Source: Paracoccaceae bacterium
Lineage (GTDB): Bacteria > Pseudomonadota > Alphaproteobacteria > Rhodobacterales > Rhodobacteraceae
Length of the DNA: 7,047 bases
Direction of reading: 5' to 3'
Assembly (NCBI GenBank): GCA_002746395.1
Contig: NVXA01000005.1
Span: 22,665 to 29,711 of the forward strand
Shown: positions 1-6,435 of the stretch, piece after piece
Position numbering within the stretch: the first letter of the stretch is position 1
Layout of the letters: every line of letters starts with the position of its first letter
Translations under genes and position numbers: made by a program
The notes under the pieces: model-generated
Databases searched by the model: none
What the model saw: only the letters and a program-made list of their open reading frames with translations
Told to the model about the DNA's origin: nothing

Positions 1-225
1 CGGTTTATCGGGTTCCGCCCAGGGACGGTCGCCACATATATGCAATCTGCAATCAAAGCTTCGGGTATCAACCCTGTAAGCCAGATGGACCCGTCAGACC
101 ATTTCAAACCGGAGTGGCCCGCACAAGCAATCGCGTGGATGTGCACGCCGGACGCCGATGAGTTCCTTGGTCAGGAATTGAACATGGGTGACGAGGAAGT
201 TCAACGGCGCGCAGGGTTGATTTAG
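1..225 (+). CDS. Short-chain dehydrogenase/reductase (SDR), C-terminal 74 residues only
   Basis: This is the 3' end of a gene whose start lies left of the window; the frame is open from base 1 to the TAG at 223-225. The fragment begins RFIGFRPGTVATYM. An Arg/Val-Arg-Pro-Gly followed by a Thr and a Met is the usual sequence after beta-strand 6 in classical SDR enzymes, where the Pro-Gly and Thr contact the NAD(P) cofactor. The later stretch PEWPAQAIAWMCTPDADEFLGQE fits the C-terminal helix and the final strand (FLGQ-E) of the fold. SDRs are soluble oxidoreductases that act on alcohol or carbonyl groups. The Rossmann glycine motif and the catalytic YxxxK are outside the window, so neither activity nor substrate can be stated. 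The stop overlaps the stop of the convergent channel gene. Family call fairly secure, specific function unknown. Confidence 0.7.
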   Translation, partial: RFIGFRPGTVATYMQSAIKASGINPVSQMDPSDHFKPEWPAQAIAWMCTPDADEFLGQELNMGDEEVQRRAGLI

Positions 226-1007
226 TTCGAAACCTGAATTTGAGTGATGGTTGGATAAGGAATATCAATCCCGCCCTTGTCGAACGCGTCCTTGACCGCG
301 CGGGTCATGTCACATTTGAAATTCCAGTGGTCGGCGCGATCACACCAAACGCGCACCGTGAAATCAACCGAGCTGTCGCCTAGGTTGGTTACTTTGACGA
401 AGGGCGCCGGTTCCATGTGAGAACGCTCATCGGCTTCGATTAAAGCGTGCAATGTTTTCTCGACCTTCTTCAAATCGGCATCGTAGGACACTCCAAAAAC
501 CCATTCAGCGCGACGGGTGTCGTAAATCGAGTAGTTCGTGATGGATGAAGACCATATATCCCCGTTCGGGATTATGACCTGCACGTTATCGGTCGTGACA
601 AGCTCCACCGTGAATAACCCGATTGCCTTTACTGTGCCCGACTCACCAGCCGCGTTAATATAGTCACCAATCTTGAAGGGGCGGAAGCCCAGCAACATAA
701 CGCCAGCGGCGAGATTAGATAGCGTGCCCTGCAACGCCAAGCCAATCGCTAAACCAGCAGCACCAACCAGCGCCACCAACGACGTTGTTTGTACGCCGAA
801 ACGGGCGAGTACGAAAATAGCTGCGAATATCAGTATCGTGTAGCGTGCAATGCTTGCGAGAAATCCGAAAAGTGTCTCGTCCAGTTCTTCATGCTGCTTA
901 CCAAGCGCGCGTAGCTGCCTTCCCACAAAGCTTGATAGCCAAACTGCTGCGATCAATATTGCTGCGGCAATAAACACGTTAACCAATATGCCTGTAAACC
1001 ATTCCAT
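222..1007 (-). CDS. Small-conductance mechanosensitive channel, MscS family
   Basis: Predicted inner-membrane channel that opens under membrane tension and releases solutes during hypo-osmotic shock. It is 261 residues from ATG 1007, close to the E. coli MscS size (286). Hydrophobic segments lie at about 7-27, 52-70 and 76-108. The third carries the Gly/Ala-rich pore helix typical of MscS (LVGAAGLAIGLALQGTLSNL), followed by FRPFKIGDYI, which leads into the cytoplasmic beta domain. The rest, with VIIPNGDIWSSSITNYS, matches the MscS beta and alpha/beta cage. A longer in-frame start exists at 1046, but it lies inside aroC. ATG 1007 has an AAAGGA Shine-Dalgarno (1015-1020) with a 7-nt spacer and gives the usual N-terminus. 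The gene follows aroC by 4 nt and is probably co-transcribed and translationally coupled. No terminator is seen after it. Family call is firm; the choice among MscS paralogues is not. Confidence 0.92.
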   Translation of the reverse strand: MEWFTGILVNVFIAAAILIAAVWLSSFVGRQLRALGKQHEELDETLFGFLASIARYTILIFAAIFVLARFGVQTTSLVALVGAAGLAIGLALQGTLSNLAAGVMLLGFRPFKIGDYINAAGESGTVKAIGLFTVELVTTDNVQVIIPNGDIWSSSITNYSIYDTRRAEWVFGVSYDADLKKVEKTLHALIEADERSHMEPAPFVKVTNLGDSSVDFTVRVWCDRADHWNFKCDMTRAVKDAFDKGGIDIPYPTITQIQVSN

Positions 1008-1011
1008 CGTA

Positions 1012-2118
1012 TTATCCTTTACCAATTTGTCCCTGATTTTCACCAATTTGCCCGCGATGCAGCAAGACGTGATCCAGCAAAACGCATGCCATCATCGCCT
1101 CGCCAACGGGAACCGCACGAATACCCACGCATGGATCGTGGCGGCCTTTTGTTATAATTTCTGTATTTTCGCCCGACTTGGTAATCGTTTTGCGCGAGGT
1201 CAAAATCGACGAGGTCGGCTTAACCGCGAACCGGCAAACCACATCTTGACCCGTTGAAATTCCGCCCAAAATACCCCCAGCGTGGTTGCTGGAATAAACC
1301 GGCCCGTCAGGACCCATTGTAATTTCGTCAGCGTTTTCTTCGCCCGTCAGCGTAGCTGCATCCATGCCCGCGCCGATCTCTACTGCTTTTACGGCATTAA
1401 TCGACATCATCGCGGTGGCAATATCCGTATCCAGTTTGGCATAGACCGGCGCGCCGAGACCAGCCGGAAGACCAGAGGCAATCACCTCGACCACCGCACC
1501 AACGGAACTGCCGGATTTGCGAAGTGCTGACAGGTATTCGTCCCATTTCGAGGCCATTTCTGCATCAGGTGTCCAGAACGGGTTCCCCTCGATCTGCATC
1601 AAATCGAAATTGGCGCGATCAATTTTATGCGGCCCCATTTGCACCATGTATCCGGTGATTTTCATATCGGGCAGTAGTGATTTCAAAACCTCGCGCGCAA
1701 CGCCACCAGCCGCAACGCGCGCCGCGGTTTCGCGTGCGCTGGAACGGCCACCACCACGATAGTCGCGGTTACCGTATTTCTGGAAATAGGTGATATCCGC
1801 ATGCCCCGGCCGGAATTTCTCGTGAATATCGCCGTAATCTTTGGACCGTTGATCCGTATTCCGGATCATCAGTTGAATGGGCGTACCCGTGGTTTTCCCC
1901 TCGAATACACCAGACAAAATCTCTACCTGATCAGCTTCTTGCCGCTGTGTCGTGAACTTATTCTGACCCGGTTTGCGCTTGTCCAACCAATGCTGAATCA
2001 TATCAGCATTCAGCGGCACGTTCGGCGGGCAGCCGTCAACCACCGCACCTAAAGCAGGCCCGTGACTTTCGCCCCAAGTAGTTACCCGAAAAAGATGGCC
2101 GAACGAATTCATGGACAT
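1012..2118 (-). CDS. aroC: Chorismate synthase
   Basis: Catalyses the last shikimate-pathway step, 5-enolpyruvylshikimate-3-phosphate to chorismate plus phosphate, using reduced FMN. Chorismate feeds aromatic amino acids, folate and quinones; the enzyme is cytoplasmic. The protein is 368 residues, normal for the bacterial family. All three family signatures are visible: [20 protein letters not shown] near residues 13-32 (His19), the region around 106-139 with FRPGHAD and [20 protein letters not shown] (His106 in the FMN/substrate site), and [15 protein letters not shown] in the C-terminal half, then [17 protein letters not shown]. The start chosen is ATG 2118: AAGGAG (2127-2132) lies 8 nt upstream and the resulting [20 protein letters not shown] is the typical N-terminus. 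An in-frame codon at 2142 would add eight atypical residues. The C-terminus ends in a small imperfect repeat, [13 protein letters not shown]. First gene of an operon with the MscS gene. Confidence 0.97.
   Translation of the reverse strand: MSMNSFGHLFRVTTWGESHGPALGAVVDGCPPNVPLNADMIQHWLDKRKPGQNKFTTQRQEADQVEILSGVFEGKTTGTPIQLMIRNTDQRSKDYGDIHEKFRPGHADITYFQKYGNRDYRGGGRSSARETAARVAAGGVAREVLKSLLPDMKITGYMVQMGPHKIDRANFDLMQIEGNPFWTPDAEMASKWDEYLSALRKSGSSVGAVVEVIASGLPAGLGAPVYAKLDTDIATAMMSINAVKAVEIGAGMDAATLTGEENADEITMGPDGPVYSSNHAGGILGGISTGQDVVCRFAVKPTSSILTSRKTITKSGENTEIITKGRHDPCVGIRAVPVGEAMMACVLLDHVLLHRGQIGENQGQIGKG
1015..1020 (-). promoter_or_regulatory. Ribosome binding site deciding the mscS-type gene start
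   Basis: On the minus strand this reads AAAGGA, 7 nt before ATG 1007. It sits in the last two codons of aroC, just before the aroC TAA (1012-1014). Ribosomes terminating on aroC are therefore placed on the next start, and the in-frame start 39 nt further upstream can be rejected. Confidence 0.75.
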
Positions 2119-2126
2119 GGCGTTAA

Positions 2127-2132
2127 CTCCTT
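2127..2132 (-). promoter_or_regulatory. Ribosome binding site of aroC
   Basis: On the minus strand this reads AAGGAG, with an 8-nt spacer to ATG 2118. It is a near-perfect anti-16S match and fixes the start at [10 protein letters not shown] rather than at the in-frame codon at 2142, which lies upstream of the site. Confidence 0.8.
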
Positions 2133-2187
2133 TACAGTTCAATACCGCAAGCCCCGCCGCGTAAAAAGCCCCTTTTCATCTCGGCCC

Positions 2188-2215
2188 TTGCAATTCTGGT
2201 GCTTAAAGCTAGTGT
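2188..2215 (+). promoter_or_regulatory. Possible sigma-70-type promoter for thiBPQ
   Basis: TTGCAA (2188-2193) could be a -35 element, with TAGTGT (2210-2215) as a weak -10 after a 16-nt spacer. Transcription would then start near 2222, at the first base of riboswitch stem P1, which is the main argument for it. The -10 matches the consensus at only three positions. TTGCAA is its own reverse complement, so it could equally be a -35 for aroC on the other strand, but no good -10 was found in that direction. Weak call. Confidence 0.3.
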
Positions 2216-2221
2216 CGGTAC

Positions 2222-2305
2222 TGCCTCGGGGGGCCAGAAATGGCTGAGACGCGATAATGCGGACCCGTTGAACCTGAACCGGATCATGCCGGCGTAGGGA
2301 AGGTG
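2222..2305 (+). ncRNA. TPP riboswitch (THI element) aptamer upstream of thiBPQ
   Basis: Cis-acting leader RNA that binds thiamine pyrophosphate. The conserved elements occur in order: CTCGGGG (2225-2231), CTGAGA (2244-2249), ACCC (2263-2266), AACCTGAACCGGATCATGCC (2271-2290) and GGCGTAGGGA (2291-2300). Stem P1 is TGCCT (2222-2226) with AGGTG (2301-2305), including two G-U pairs. P3 is very short, GCCA/TGGC (2233-2236 with 2241-2244) capped by a GAAA tetraloop. P5 is CCGG/CCGG (2279-2282 with 2289-2292) around ATCATG. A small extra hairpin, CGC/GCG (2250-2252 with 2259-2261), sits between CTGAGA and ACCC, a position that is variable in the family. High TPP should stabilise P1 and switch off the importer genes downstream. 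Confidence 0.95.
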
Positions 2306-2306
2306 C

Positions 2307-2353
2307 AACGGATTTCCGTTCCTCCTATCTCATGCGTCGCAGTAATTGGAGGA
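2307..2353 (+). promoter_or_regulatory. Riboswitch expression platform: hairpin plus anti-Shine-Dalgarno/Shine-Dalgarno pair
   Basis: Between the aptamer and thiB there is a short hairpin, AACGG/CCGTT (2307-2311 with 2316-2320, loop ATTT). Next to it TCCTCC (2320-2325) is an exact reverse complement of GGAGGA (2348-2353), the thiB ribosome binding site. No hairpin with a U-run is present before the ATG, so translational rather than transcriptional control is inferred. In the TPP-free state GGGAA (2297-2301), part of the aptamer core, could pair with TTCCT (2319-2323) and free the ribosome binding site. The complementarity is seen directly; the switching model is inference. Confidence 0.6.
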
Positions 2354-2357
2354 CCAT

Positions 2358-3347
2358 ATGAAACGATCCCTTCTCGCTGCGGCCCTAGTCACCTTTGGTG
2401 GTGCTACTTGGGCTGAAACTCCGACCTTAACGGTCTATACTTACGACAGCTTCGTGTCTGATTGGGGGCCTGGGCCCACGATTGAGGCCACGTTCGAGGA
2501 AACCTGCGGGTGTGATTTGAAATTCGTCGGGGCAGGTGACGGTGCCGCCTTGCTGGCACGGTTGAAACTGGAAGGCGCGCGCACCAAAGCCGATGTGGTT
2601 TTGGGGTTGGATACCAGCCTGATCGAAAACGCGAAGGCCACTGGTTTGTTTGCCCCGCACAATGGAATTCCGGCCAATTTGGATTTGCCGATTGAGTGGA
2701 CGGACGAAGTGTTCCTGCCTTACGATTGGGGGTATTTCGCCTTTGTTTATGACAAAACCCTCATACCGGATGTCCCTGACAGTTTTGCGGCACTTCTGAA
2801 AAGTGACCTTAGTATTCTTATTCAAGACCCACGAAGCTCGACCCCCGGGCTTGGCTTATTGCTTTGGGTTAAGGCCGTTTATGGCGATAAGGCTGCCGAT
2901 GTTTGGGAAGCACTAGCTCCCCGCATCGTAACCGTCACAAAGGGCTGGTCCGAGGCTTACGGTATGTTTTTGGAAGGCGAGGCAGACATGGTGTTGAGCT
3001 ACACAACATCACCAGCCTATCATTTGATTGCCGAAGAGGACGACACCAAAGCCGCCGCAATCTTTGACGAGGGGCATTATATGCAAATCGAAGTGGCTGC
3101 TAAAACTTCTGGAACTAAACATGGCGCGCTTGCCGATGAATTCCTTGATTTCATGGTATCAGACGCATTCCAATCCATCATCCCGACAACAAACTGGATG
3201 TATCCGGCAGTACTGCCATCAGGCGGATTACCTGACGGGTTCATCGCGGGTAACGAGCCGGAAAAGGCTTTGTTGATTCCGATTCCTGACGTCGAATCCA
3301 TTCGAAAAGAGGCATTGGCCGAATGGCTGTCCGCTCTAAGCCAATAA
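2358..3347 (+). CDS. thiB: Thiamine/TPP ABC transporter, periplasmic substrate-binding protein
   Basis: Periplasmic receptor that binds thiamine, thiamine monophosphate or TPP and hands it to ThiPQ. It has 329 residues, against 327 in E. coli. A Sec signal peptide is evident (MKR, hydrophobic core, likely cleavage after Ala19 in ATWA-E). The mature protein opens with LTVYTYDSFVSDWGPGP, the hallmark ThiB start, and has a conserved Cys-x-Cys pair (50, 52). Residues recalled as ligand contacts in E. coli ThiB occur at the same numbers: Ser161-Thr162, Trp197 and Tyr-Thr-Thr-Ser 215-218. Start: ATG 2358 has GGAGG (2348-2352) 5 nt upstream. An in-frame TTG at 2346 would lie before that site and add four residues. 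The gene is first in the operon, follows the TPP riboswitch, and overlaps thiP by 25 nt. Confidence 0.97.
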   Translation: MKRSLLAAALVTFGGATWAETPTLTVYTYDSFVSDWGPGPTIEATFEETCGCDLKFVGAGDGAALLARLKLEGARTKADVVLGLDTSLIENAKATGLFAPHNGIPANLDLPIEWTDEVFLPYDWGYFAFVYDKTLIPDVPDSFAALLKSDLSILIQDPRSSTPGLGLLLWVKAVYGDKAADVWEALAPRIVTVTKGWSEAYGMFLEGEADMVLSYTTSPAYHLIAEEDDTKAAAIFDEGHYMQIEVAAKTSGTKHGALADEFLDFMVSDAFQSIIPTTNWMYPAVLPSGGLPDGFIAGNEPEKALLIPIPDVESIRKEALAEWLSALSQ

Positions 3348-4906
3348 CCTCGATCACCCGCTGGTCGGGTCTGGCAGCGCTGCTTTTTGTGGTGCTGCTG
3401 GTGGTCGGCCCCTTGATCACGTTGTGGTTAAGAGCAGACACATCGTCCGCCCTAACCAGCGCAGACTGGGCGGCAGTGCAGTTCACGCTTTTTCAGGCCA
3501 CCTTGTCGGCCATTATCAGCGTTATATTAGCGATACCTGTCGCACGCGCTTTGGCGCGTCGGTCGTTTCGTGGGCGCGCCATTTTGGTCACCCTGCTGGG
3601 CGCCCCGTTTTTGCTGCCAGTTATCGTCGCGATTTTCGGGCTACTGGCCATATGGGGGAGATCAGGGCTAGTTTCACAAGTATCACAATCCTTTGGCATG
3701 GAGCGGTTGAATATTTACGGCCTCGTAGGCGTTTTGTTGGCGCATGTTTTCTTTAACCTGCCGTTGGTCACACGCCTTATTCTGCAAGGCTGGGGCCACA
3801 TCCCCGTTGAACATTTTCGATTAAGCGCGCAGCTTGGAATGTCGCCAAAAGATGTTTTCCTACGGTTGGAGTTGCCCATGCTTCGCGCCATTCTGCCCGG
3901 CGCGTTTCTGTTGGTTTTCCTGTTATGCGTCACAAGTTTTGCCGTCGCGCTAACGCTTGGCGGTGGACCCAAGGCAACGACTATCGAGCTGGCAATCTAT
4001 CAAGCGTTACGCTTTGAATTCGATTTGGGCAAAGCCGCCGTGCTGGGGCTAATCCAGTTCATTATCTGCACGGTCATTGCTTTTTGGTCCCTACGCGCCG
4101 CGGTTCCAGTTTCTTTTGGCAGCGGGTTATCTGTGATAACACGGCGTTGGGACGTTTCTTCCAAGGTGCTAATTTGGCAAGATGCGTTGGTGTTGGTGGC
4201 GGTCACAGGCTTCCTCGGCGCCCCACTTGTTGCCGTCATTAGCCGAGGGTTGCCGGCACTGGGAAATCTACCAGCCACCATATGGCCCGCGATTGTTAAC
4301 AGCTTAACCGTTGCGCTTTTTTCAGCGGTACTATCCGTGATACTTGCCTTGGCCTTGGCTGGATTTATTGACGACCTAAAGTCGCGGCACAATAGAATGT
4401 CGTCGGTTGTCGAGGGGGTCGGGTTGTTAATGCTCGCGGCCTCGCCATTCGTTTTGGGTACAGGGTTGTTTATCATCATCCACCCGATTGCCGACCCATT
4501 TGCACTTGCACTACCCGTCACCGCATTGGTTAATGCGGCCATCAGCTTACCGCTGGCTTTGCGTGCGTTACTGCCTGCAATGCAACACAACCGCCAGACC
4601 TATGGGCGGCTTACCGACAGTCTTGAAATGCAGGGGTGGGCGCGCTTTCGTCTGACAACATGGCCAGCCATTCGCAAACCTCTGGGGTTTTCGACCGGGT
4701 TGGCGGCAGCGTTATCTATGGGTGATTTGGGGGTTATCACGCTGTTTGCACCACCAGATGTCGAAACACTGCCGTTGCTCATGTATCGTTTAATGGGCGC
4801 GTATCGCATGGATGAAGCGGCCAGCGTTGCGTTGATATTGGTAGCCCTAACCTTAACACTATTCTGGATTTTTGATCGTGGAGGTCGCCTTGGACATCAA
4901 ACTTGA
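3323..4906 (+). CDS. thiP: Thiamine/TPP ABC transporter, fused two-domain permease
   Basis: Inner-membrane channel subunit of the thiamine importer. It has 527 residues, near the E. coli size (536), and the two permease halves are fused in one chain as in ThiP and other Fe3+/thiamine-type importers. It has about 12 hydrophobic segments. Each half has a cytoplasmic EAA-type coupling loop that docks on the ATPase: about 163-190 (RLSAQLGMSPKDVFLRLELP) and about 428-455 (LTDSLEMQGWARFRLTTWP). LGGGPKATTIELAIYQALRF (212-231) is a strongly ThiP-typical stretch, and LSMGDLGVITLFAP follows the second loop. The start ATG 3323 lies inside the thiB end, 10 nt after AAGAGG (3307-3312), so translation is probably coupled to thiB. 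The 3' end overlaps thiQ by 17 nt. Confidence 0.96.
   Translation: MAVRSKPITSITRWSGLAALLFVVLLVVGPLITLWLRADTSSALTSADWAAVQFTLFQATLSAIISVILAIPVARALARRSFRGRAILVTLLGAPFLLPVIVAIFGLLAIWGRSGLVSQVSQSFGMERLNIYGLVGVLLAHVFFNLPLVTRLILQGWGHIPVEHFRLSAQLGMSPKDVFLRLELPMLRAILPGAFLLVFLLCVTSFAVALTLGGGPKATTIELAIYQALRFEFDLGKAAVLGLIQFIICTVIAFWSLRAAVPVSFGSGLSVITRRWDVSSKVLIWQDALVLVAVTGFLGAPLVAVISRGLPALGNLPATIWPAIVNSLTVALFSAVLSVILALALAGFIDDLKSRHNRMSSVVEGVGLLMLAASPFVLGTGLFIIIHPIADPFALALPVTALVNAAISLPLALRALLPAMQHNRQTYGRLTDSLEMQGWARFRLTTWPAIRKPLGFSTGLAAALSMGDLGVITLFAPPDVETLPLLMYRLMGAYRMDEAASVALILVALTLTLFWIFDRGGRLGHQT
4880..4884 (+). promoter_or_regulatory. Ribosome binding site selecting a TTG start for thiQ
   Basis: GGAGG lies inside the end of thiP, exactly 5 nt before TTG 4890. 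Upstream in-frame candidates (TTG 4872, GTG 4878) precede or overlap this site and have no comparable one of their own. The TTG gives a 231-residue ThiQ with the usual short N-terminus. Confidence 0.7.
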
Positions 4907-5585
4907 AAACCTACATATCCAGCAAGACGATTTTTCGCTACGCGCGGACCTGACAATAAAGCATGGCACAACAGCGATCATCGGCCCGTCTGGTGGTGGT
5001 AAATCAACGTTACTGTTGGCCATTGCCGGATTTGTTGACCTGTCGAAGGGTGGTATTTCCGTTGGTGGTAACGATATTACCAACACCCCACCAGCCAAAC
5101 GGCCCGTAACGCTGTTGTTTCAGGAAAACAATTTGTTCCCACATTTGACAGTTTTCCAAAATACGGGGCTGGGAGTGCGCCCTGATCTAAAGTTGTCCAA
5201 AACCCAAATTGAACTGGTCGAGGATGCTTTACGCAAAGTCGGTTTGGCCGATATGGGCACACGCCGCCCGTCAGAATTGTCCGGTGGGCAACGACAACGT
5301 GTCGCCTTGGCTCGTGCATTGCTGCGAGATCGCCCCGTTTTAATGCTGGATGAACCCTTTGCGGCACTTGGTCCAGCACTGCGCCACGAGATGCTCGATT
5401 TGGTGGCCCATATCCGGCAGGAACAGAATTCAACGTTGTTATTGGTTACACATAACCCAGACGATGCCCTGCGGATTGCGGAAAGTACTGTGCTAGTGGC
5501 AGATGGAATTGCGATGGAACCGCAGCCAACAGCCACGTTGCTTAACAATCCGCCACCTGCGTTGGCCGCGTATTTGGGCAAATAA
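4890..5585 (+). CDS. thiQ: Thiamine/TPP ABC transporter, ATP-binding protein
   Basis: Cytoplasmic ATPase that powers the ThiBP importer. From TTG 4890 it has 231 residues, against 232 in E. coli ThiQ, and starts MDIKLENL. Visible motifs: Walker A GPSGGGKST (32-40), Q-loop LFQEN (Gln78), signature LSGGQRQRVALARALL (from 130), Walker B VLMLDE (150-155, catalytic Glu155), and switch His188 in LLVTHNPDDA. The D-loop reads AALGP, with Gly161 where E. coli ThiQ and most ABC ATPases have Asp; this may be a lineage variant. The lack of a long C-terminal regulatory domain fits ThiQ rather than a sugar or iron ATPase. It is the last gene of the operon and is followed at once by a terminator hairpin. 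The TTG start may lower its yield relative to ThiB. Confidence 0.95.
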   Translation: MDIKLENLHIQQDDFSLRADLTIKHGTTAIIGPSGGGKSTLLLAIAGFVDLSKGGISVGGNDITNTPPAKRPVTLLFQENNLFPHLTVFQNTGLGVRPDLKLSKTQIELVEDALRKVGLADMGTRRPSELSGGQRQRVALARALLRDRPVLMLDEPFAALGPALRHEMLDLVAHIRQEQNSTLLLVTHNPDDALRIAESTVLVADGIAMEPQPTATLLNNPPPALAAYLGK

Positions 5586-5612
5586 AAAGGGCGGGAATTA
5601 ACCCCGCCCTTT
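5586..5612. terminator. Bidirectional rho-independent terminator between thiQ and petC
   Basis: AAAGGGCGGG (5586-5595) pairs perfectly with CCCGCCCTTT (5603-5612), a 10-bp stem with a 7-nt loop (AATTAAC). It begins directly after the thiQ stop, in the 48-bp gap between convergent genes. Read on the minus strand, the stem is followed by a good T tract (TTTTTATTT, including stem bases). On the plus strand the trailing sequence is TTTCTAATTCTATTT, a weaker tract. It should end both transcripts, with stronger function for petC. Confidence 0.88.
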
Positions 5613-5633
5613 CTAATTCTATTTCCTAAACAA

Positions 5634-6419
5634 TCAGTCTTTGTGCTTATGAGGCGCCCAAAGACGTTTGTTTGTCAGGTACAGAAGTGACGCGAGGAAA
5701 ACCAAGAACACAAAAACAAGGAATCCTGTTTCTTTACGTGCCATCATCTTGGGTTCGGCCGTCCACATCAAGAATGCAGAAACGTCCTGCGCCATGTTGC
5801 GAAGATCAGATTCGCTACCGTCCTGATACTCTACCAGATCGTCTTCCAGCGGTGGTGCCATCGCAATCCAGCCGCCAGGAAACGCGGAGTTCCCATAGAA
5901 CGTAGTGCCAGCTTCTTCTTTTTCTTCGCCGGTATAACCGTCAAGGAGAGATGCAATATATTCTGGTCCACCCATGCCTTTGACAATCTGGTTAATACCC
6001 AGACCCCAAGGACCATGGAAACCAGCGCGAGCCTTCGCCATCAAGCTAAGATCGGGTGCGCCATCAAAGCCGGAGCCCGGGAACATATCGGCAGGTTTTG
6101 CGGCACGATCTTCGTCCAGTTCAGCGTCGTACACATCGTACAGCGCCGCATAGGCTTTGACCTGATCGCCTTCCAGCGTTGGGCCACCCTCATCACCAAG
6201 GTTGCGGAATGCCACCAACTCAAGACCGTGACAGGCAGAACAAACTTCGGTGTAAACCTGCAAGCCGCGCTGTAACTGAAATTGATCGAAAGTGCCAAAC
6301 GGCCCTTCAAAGCTGAAATCGAAGTCTTCGATGTGCTGCTTGCCTGCGGCAGCATAAGCTCCGCCAACAAGACCAACCGCTAGGAGCGCGGAAAGGATAA
6401 TTTTCTTAAACATTTTCAT
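5634..6419 (-). CDS. petC: Ubiquinol-cytochrome c reductase, cytochrome c1 subunit
   Basis: Membrane-anchored c-type cytochrome of the bc1 complex; it takes electrons from the Rieske centre and passes them to a soluble or membrane cytochrome c. It has 261 residues. A signal peptide occupies about 1-23 (cleavage after AYA). Heme is attached at CSACH (Cys60, Cys63, His64), with likely axial Met187 in IAMAPPL. Conserved blocks [16 protein letters not shown] (123-137) and GMGGPEYI are present. The C-terminal anchor is at about 231-249, followed by the typical tail [12 protein letters not shown]. Only the two heme cysteines occur, and the stretch between GGPEY and the Met ligand is short compared with Rhodobacter capsulatus. 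Start is uncertain between ATG 6419 and ATG 6413: AAGGA (6423-6427) is 3 nt from the first and 9 nt from the second. It follows petB by 16 nt, in one operon. Confidence 0.96.
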   Translation of the reverse strand: MKMFKKIILSALLAVGLVGGAYAAAGKQHIEDFDFSFEGPFGTFDQFQLQRGLQVYTEVCSACHGLELVAFRNLGDEGGPTLEGDQVKAYAALYDVYDAELDEDRAAKPADMFPGSGFDGAPDLSLMAKARAGFHGPWGLGINQIVKGMGGPEYIASLLDGYTGEEKEEAGTTFYGNSAFPGGWIAMAPPLEDDLVEYQDGSESDLRNMAQDVSAFLMWTAEPKMMARKETGFLVFVFLVFLASLLYLTNKRLWAPHKHKD

Positions 6420-6435
6420 ATTTCCTTTTCGTCTC

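Noticed and set aside
850..1257. 135-codon plus-strand open frame over the channel/aroC junction
   Set aside because: It is antisense to two well-supported genes and its low-complexity Ser/Cys and Asn/Arg-rich product resembles no family I know; it is a shadow of the coding strand.
2119..2142. Eight-residue N-terminal extension of aroC
   Set aside because: The ribosome binding site AAGGAG lies inside this stretch and points to ATG 2118; the family N-terminus begins there.
4000..4590. 196-codon minus-strand open frame inside thiP
   Set aside because: It is entirely antisense to thiP, lacks a ribosome binding site, and its Ala/Ser/Thr-rich product is what antisense of a hydrophobic gene gives.
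5120..5581. 153-codon minus-strand open frame inside thiQ
   Set aside because: It is antisense to an ABC ATPase with all motifs intact on the other strand; no family features of its own.
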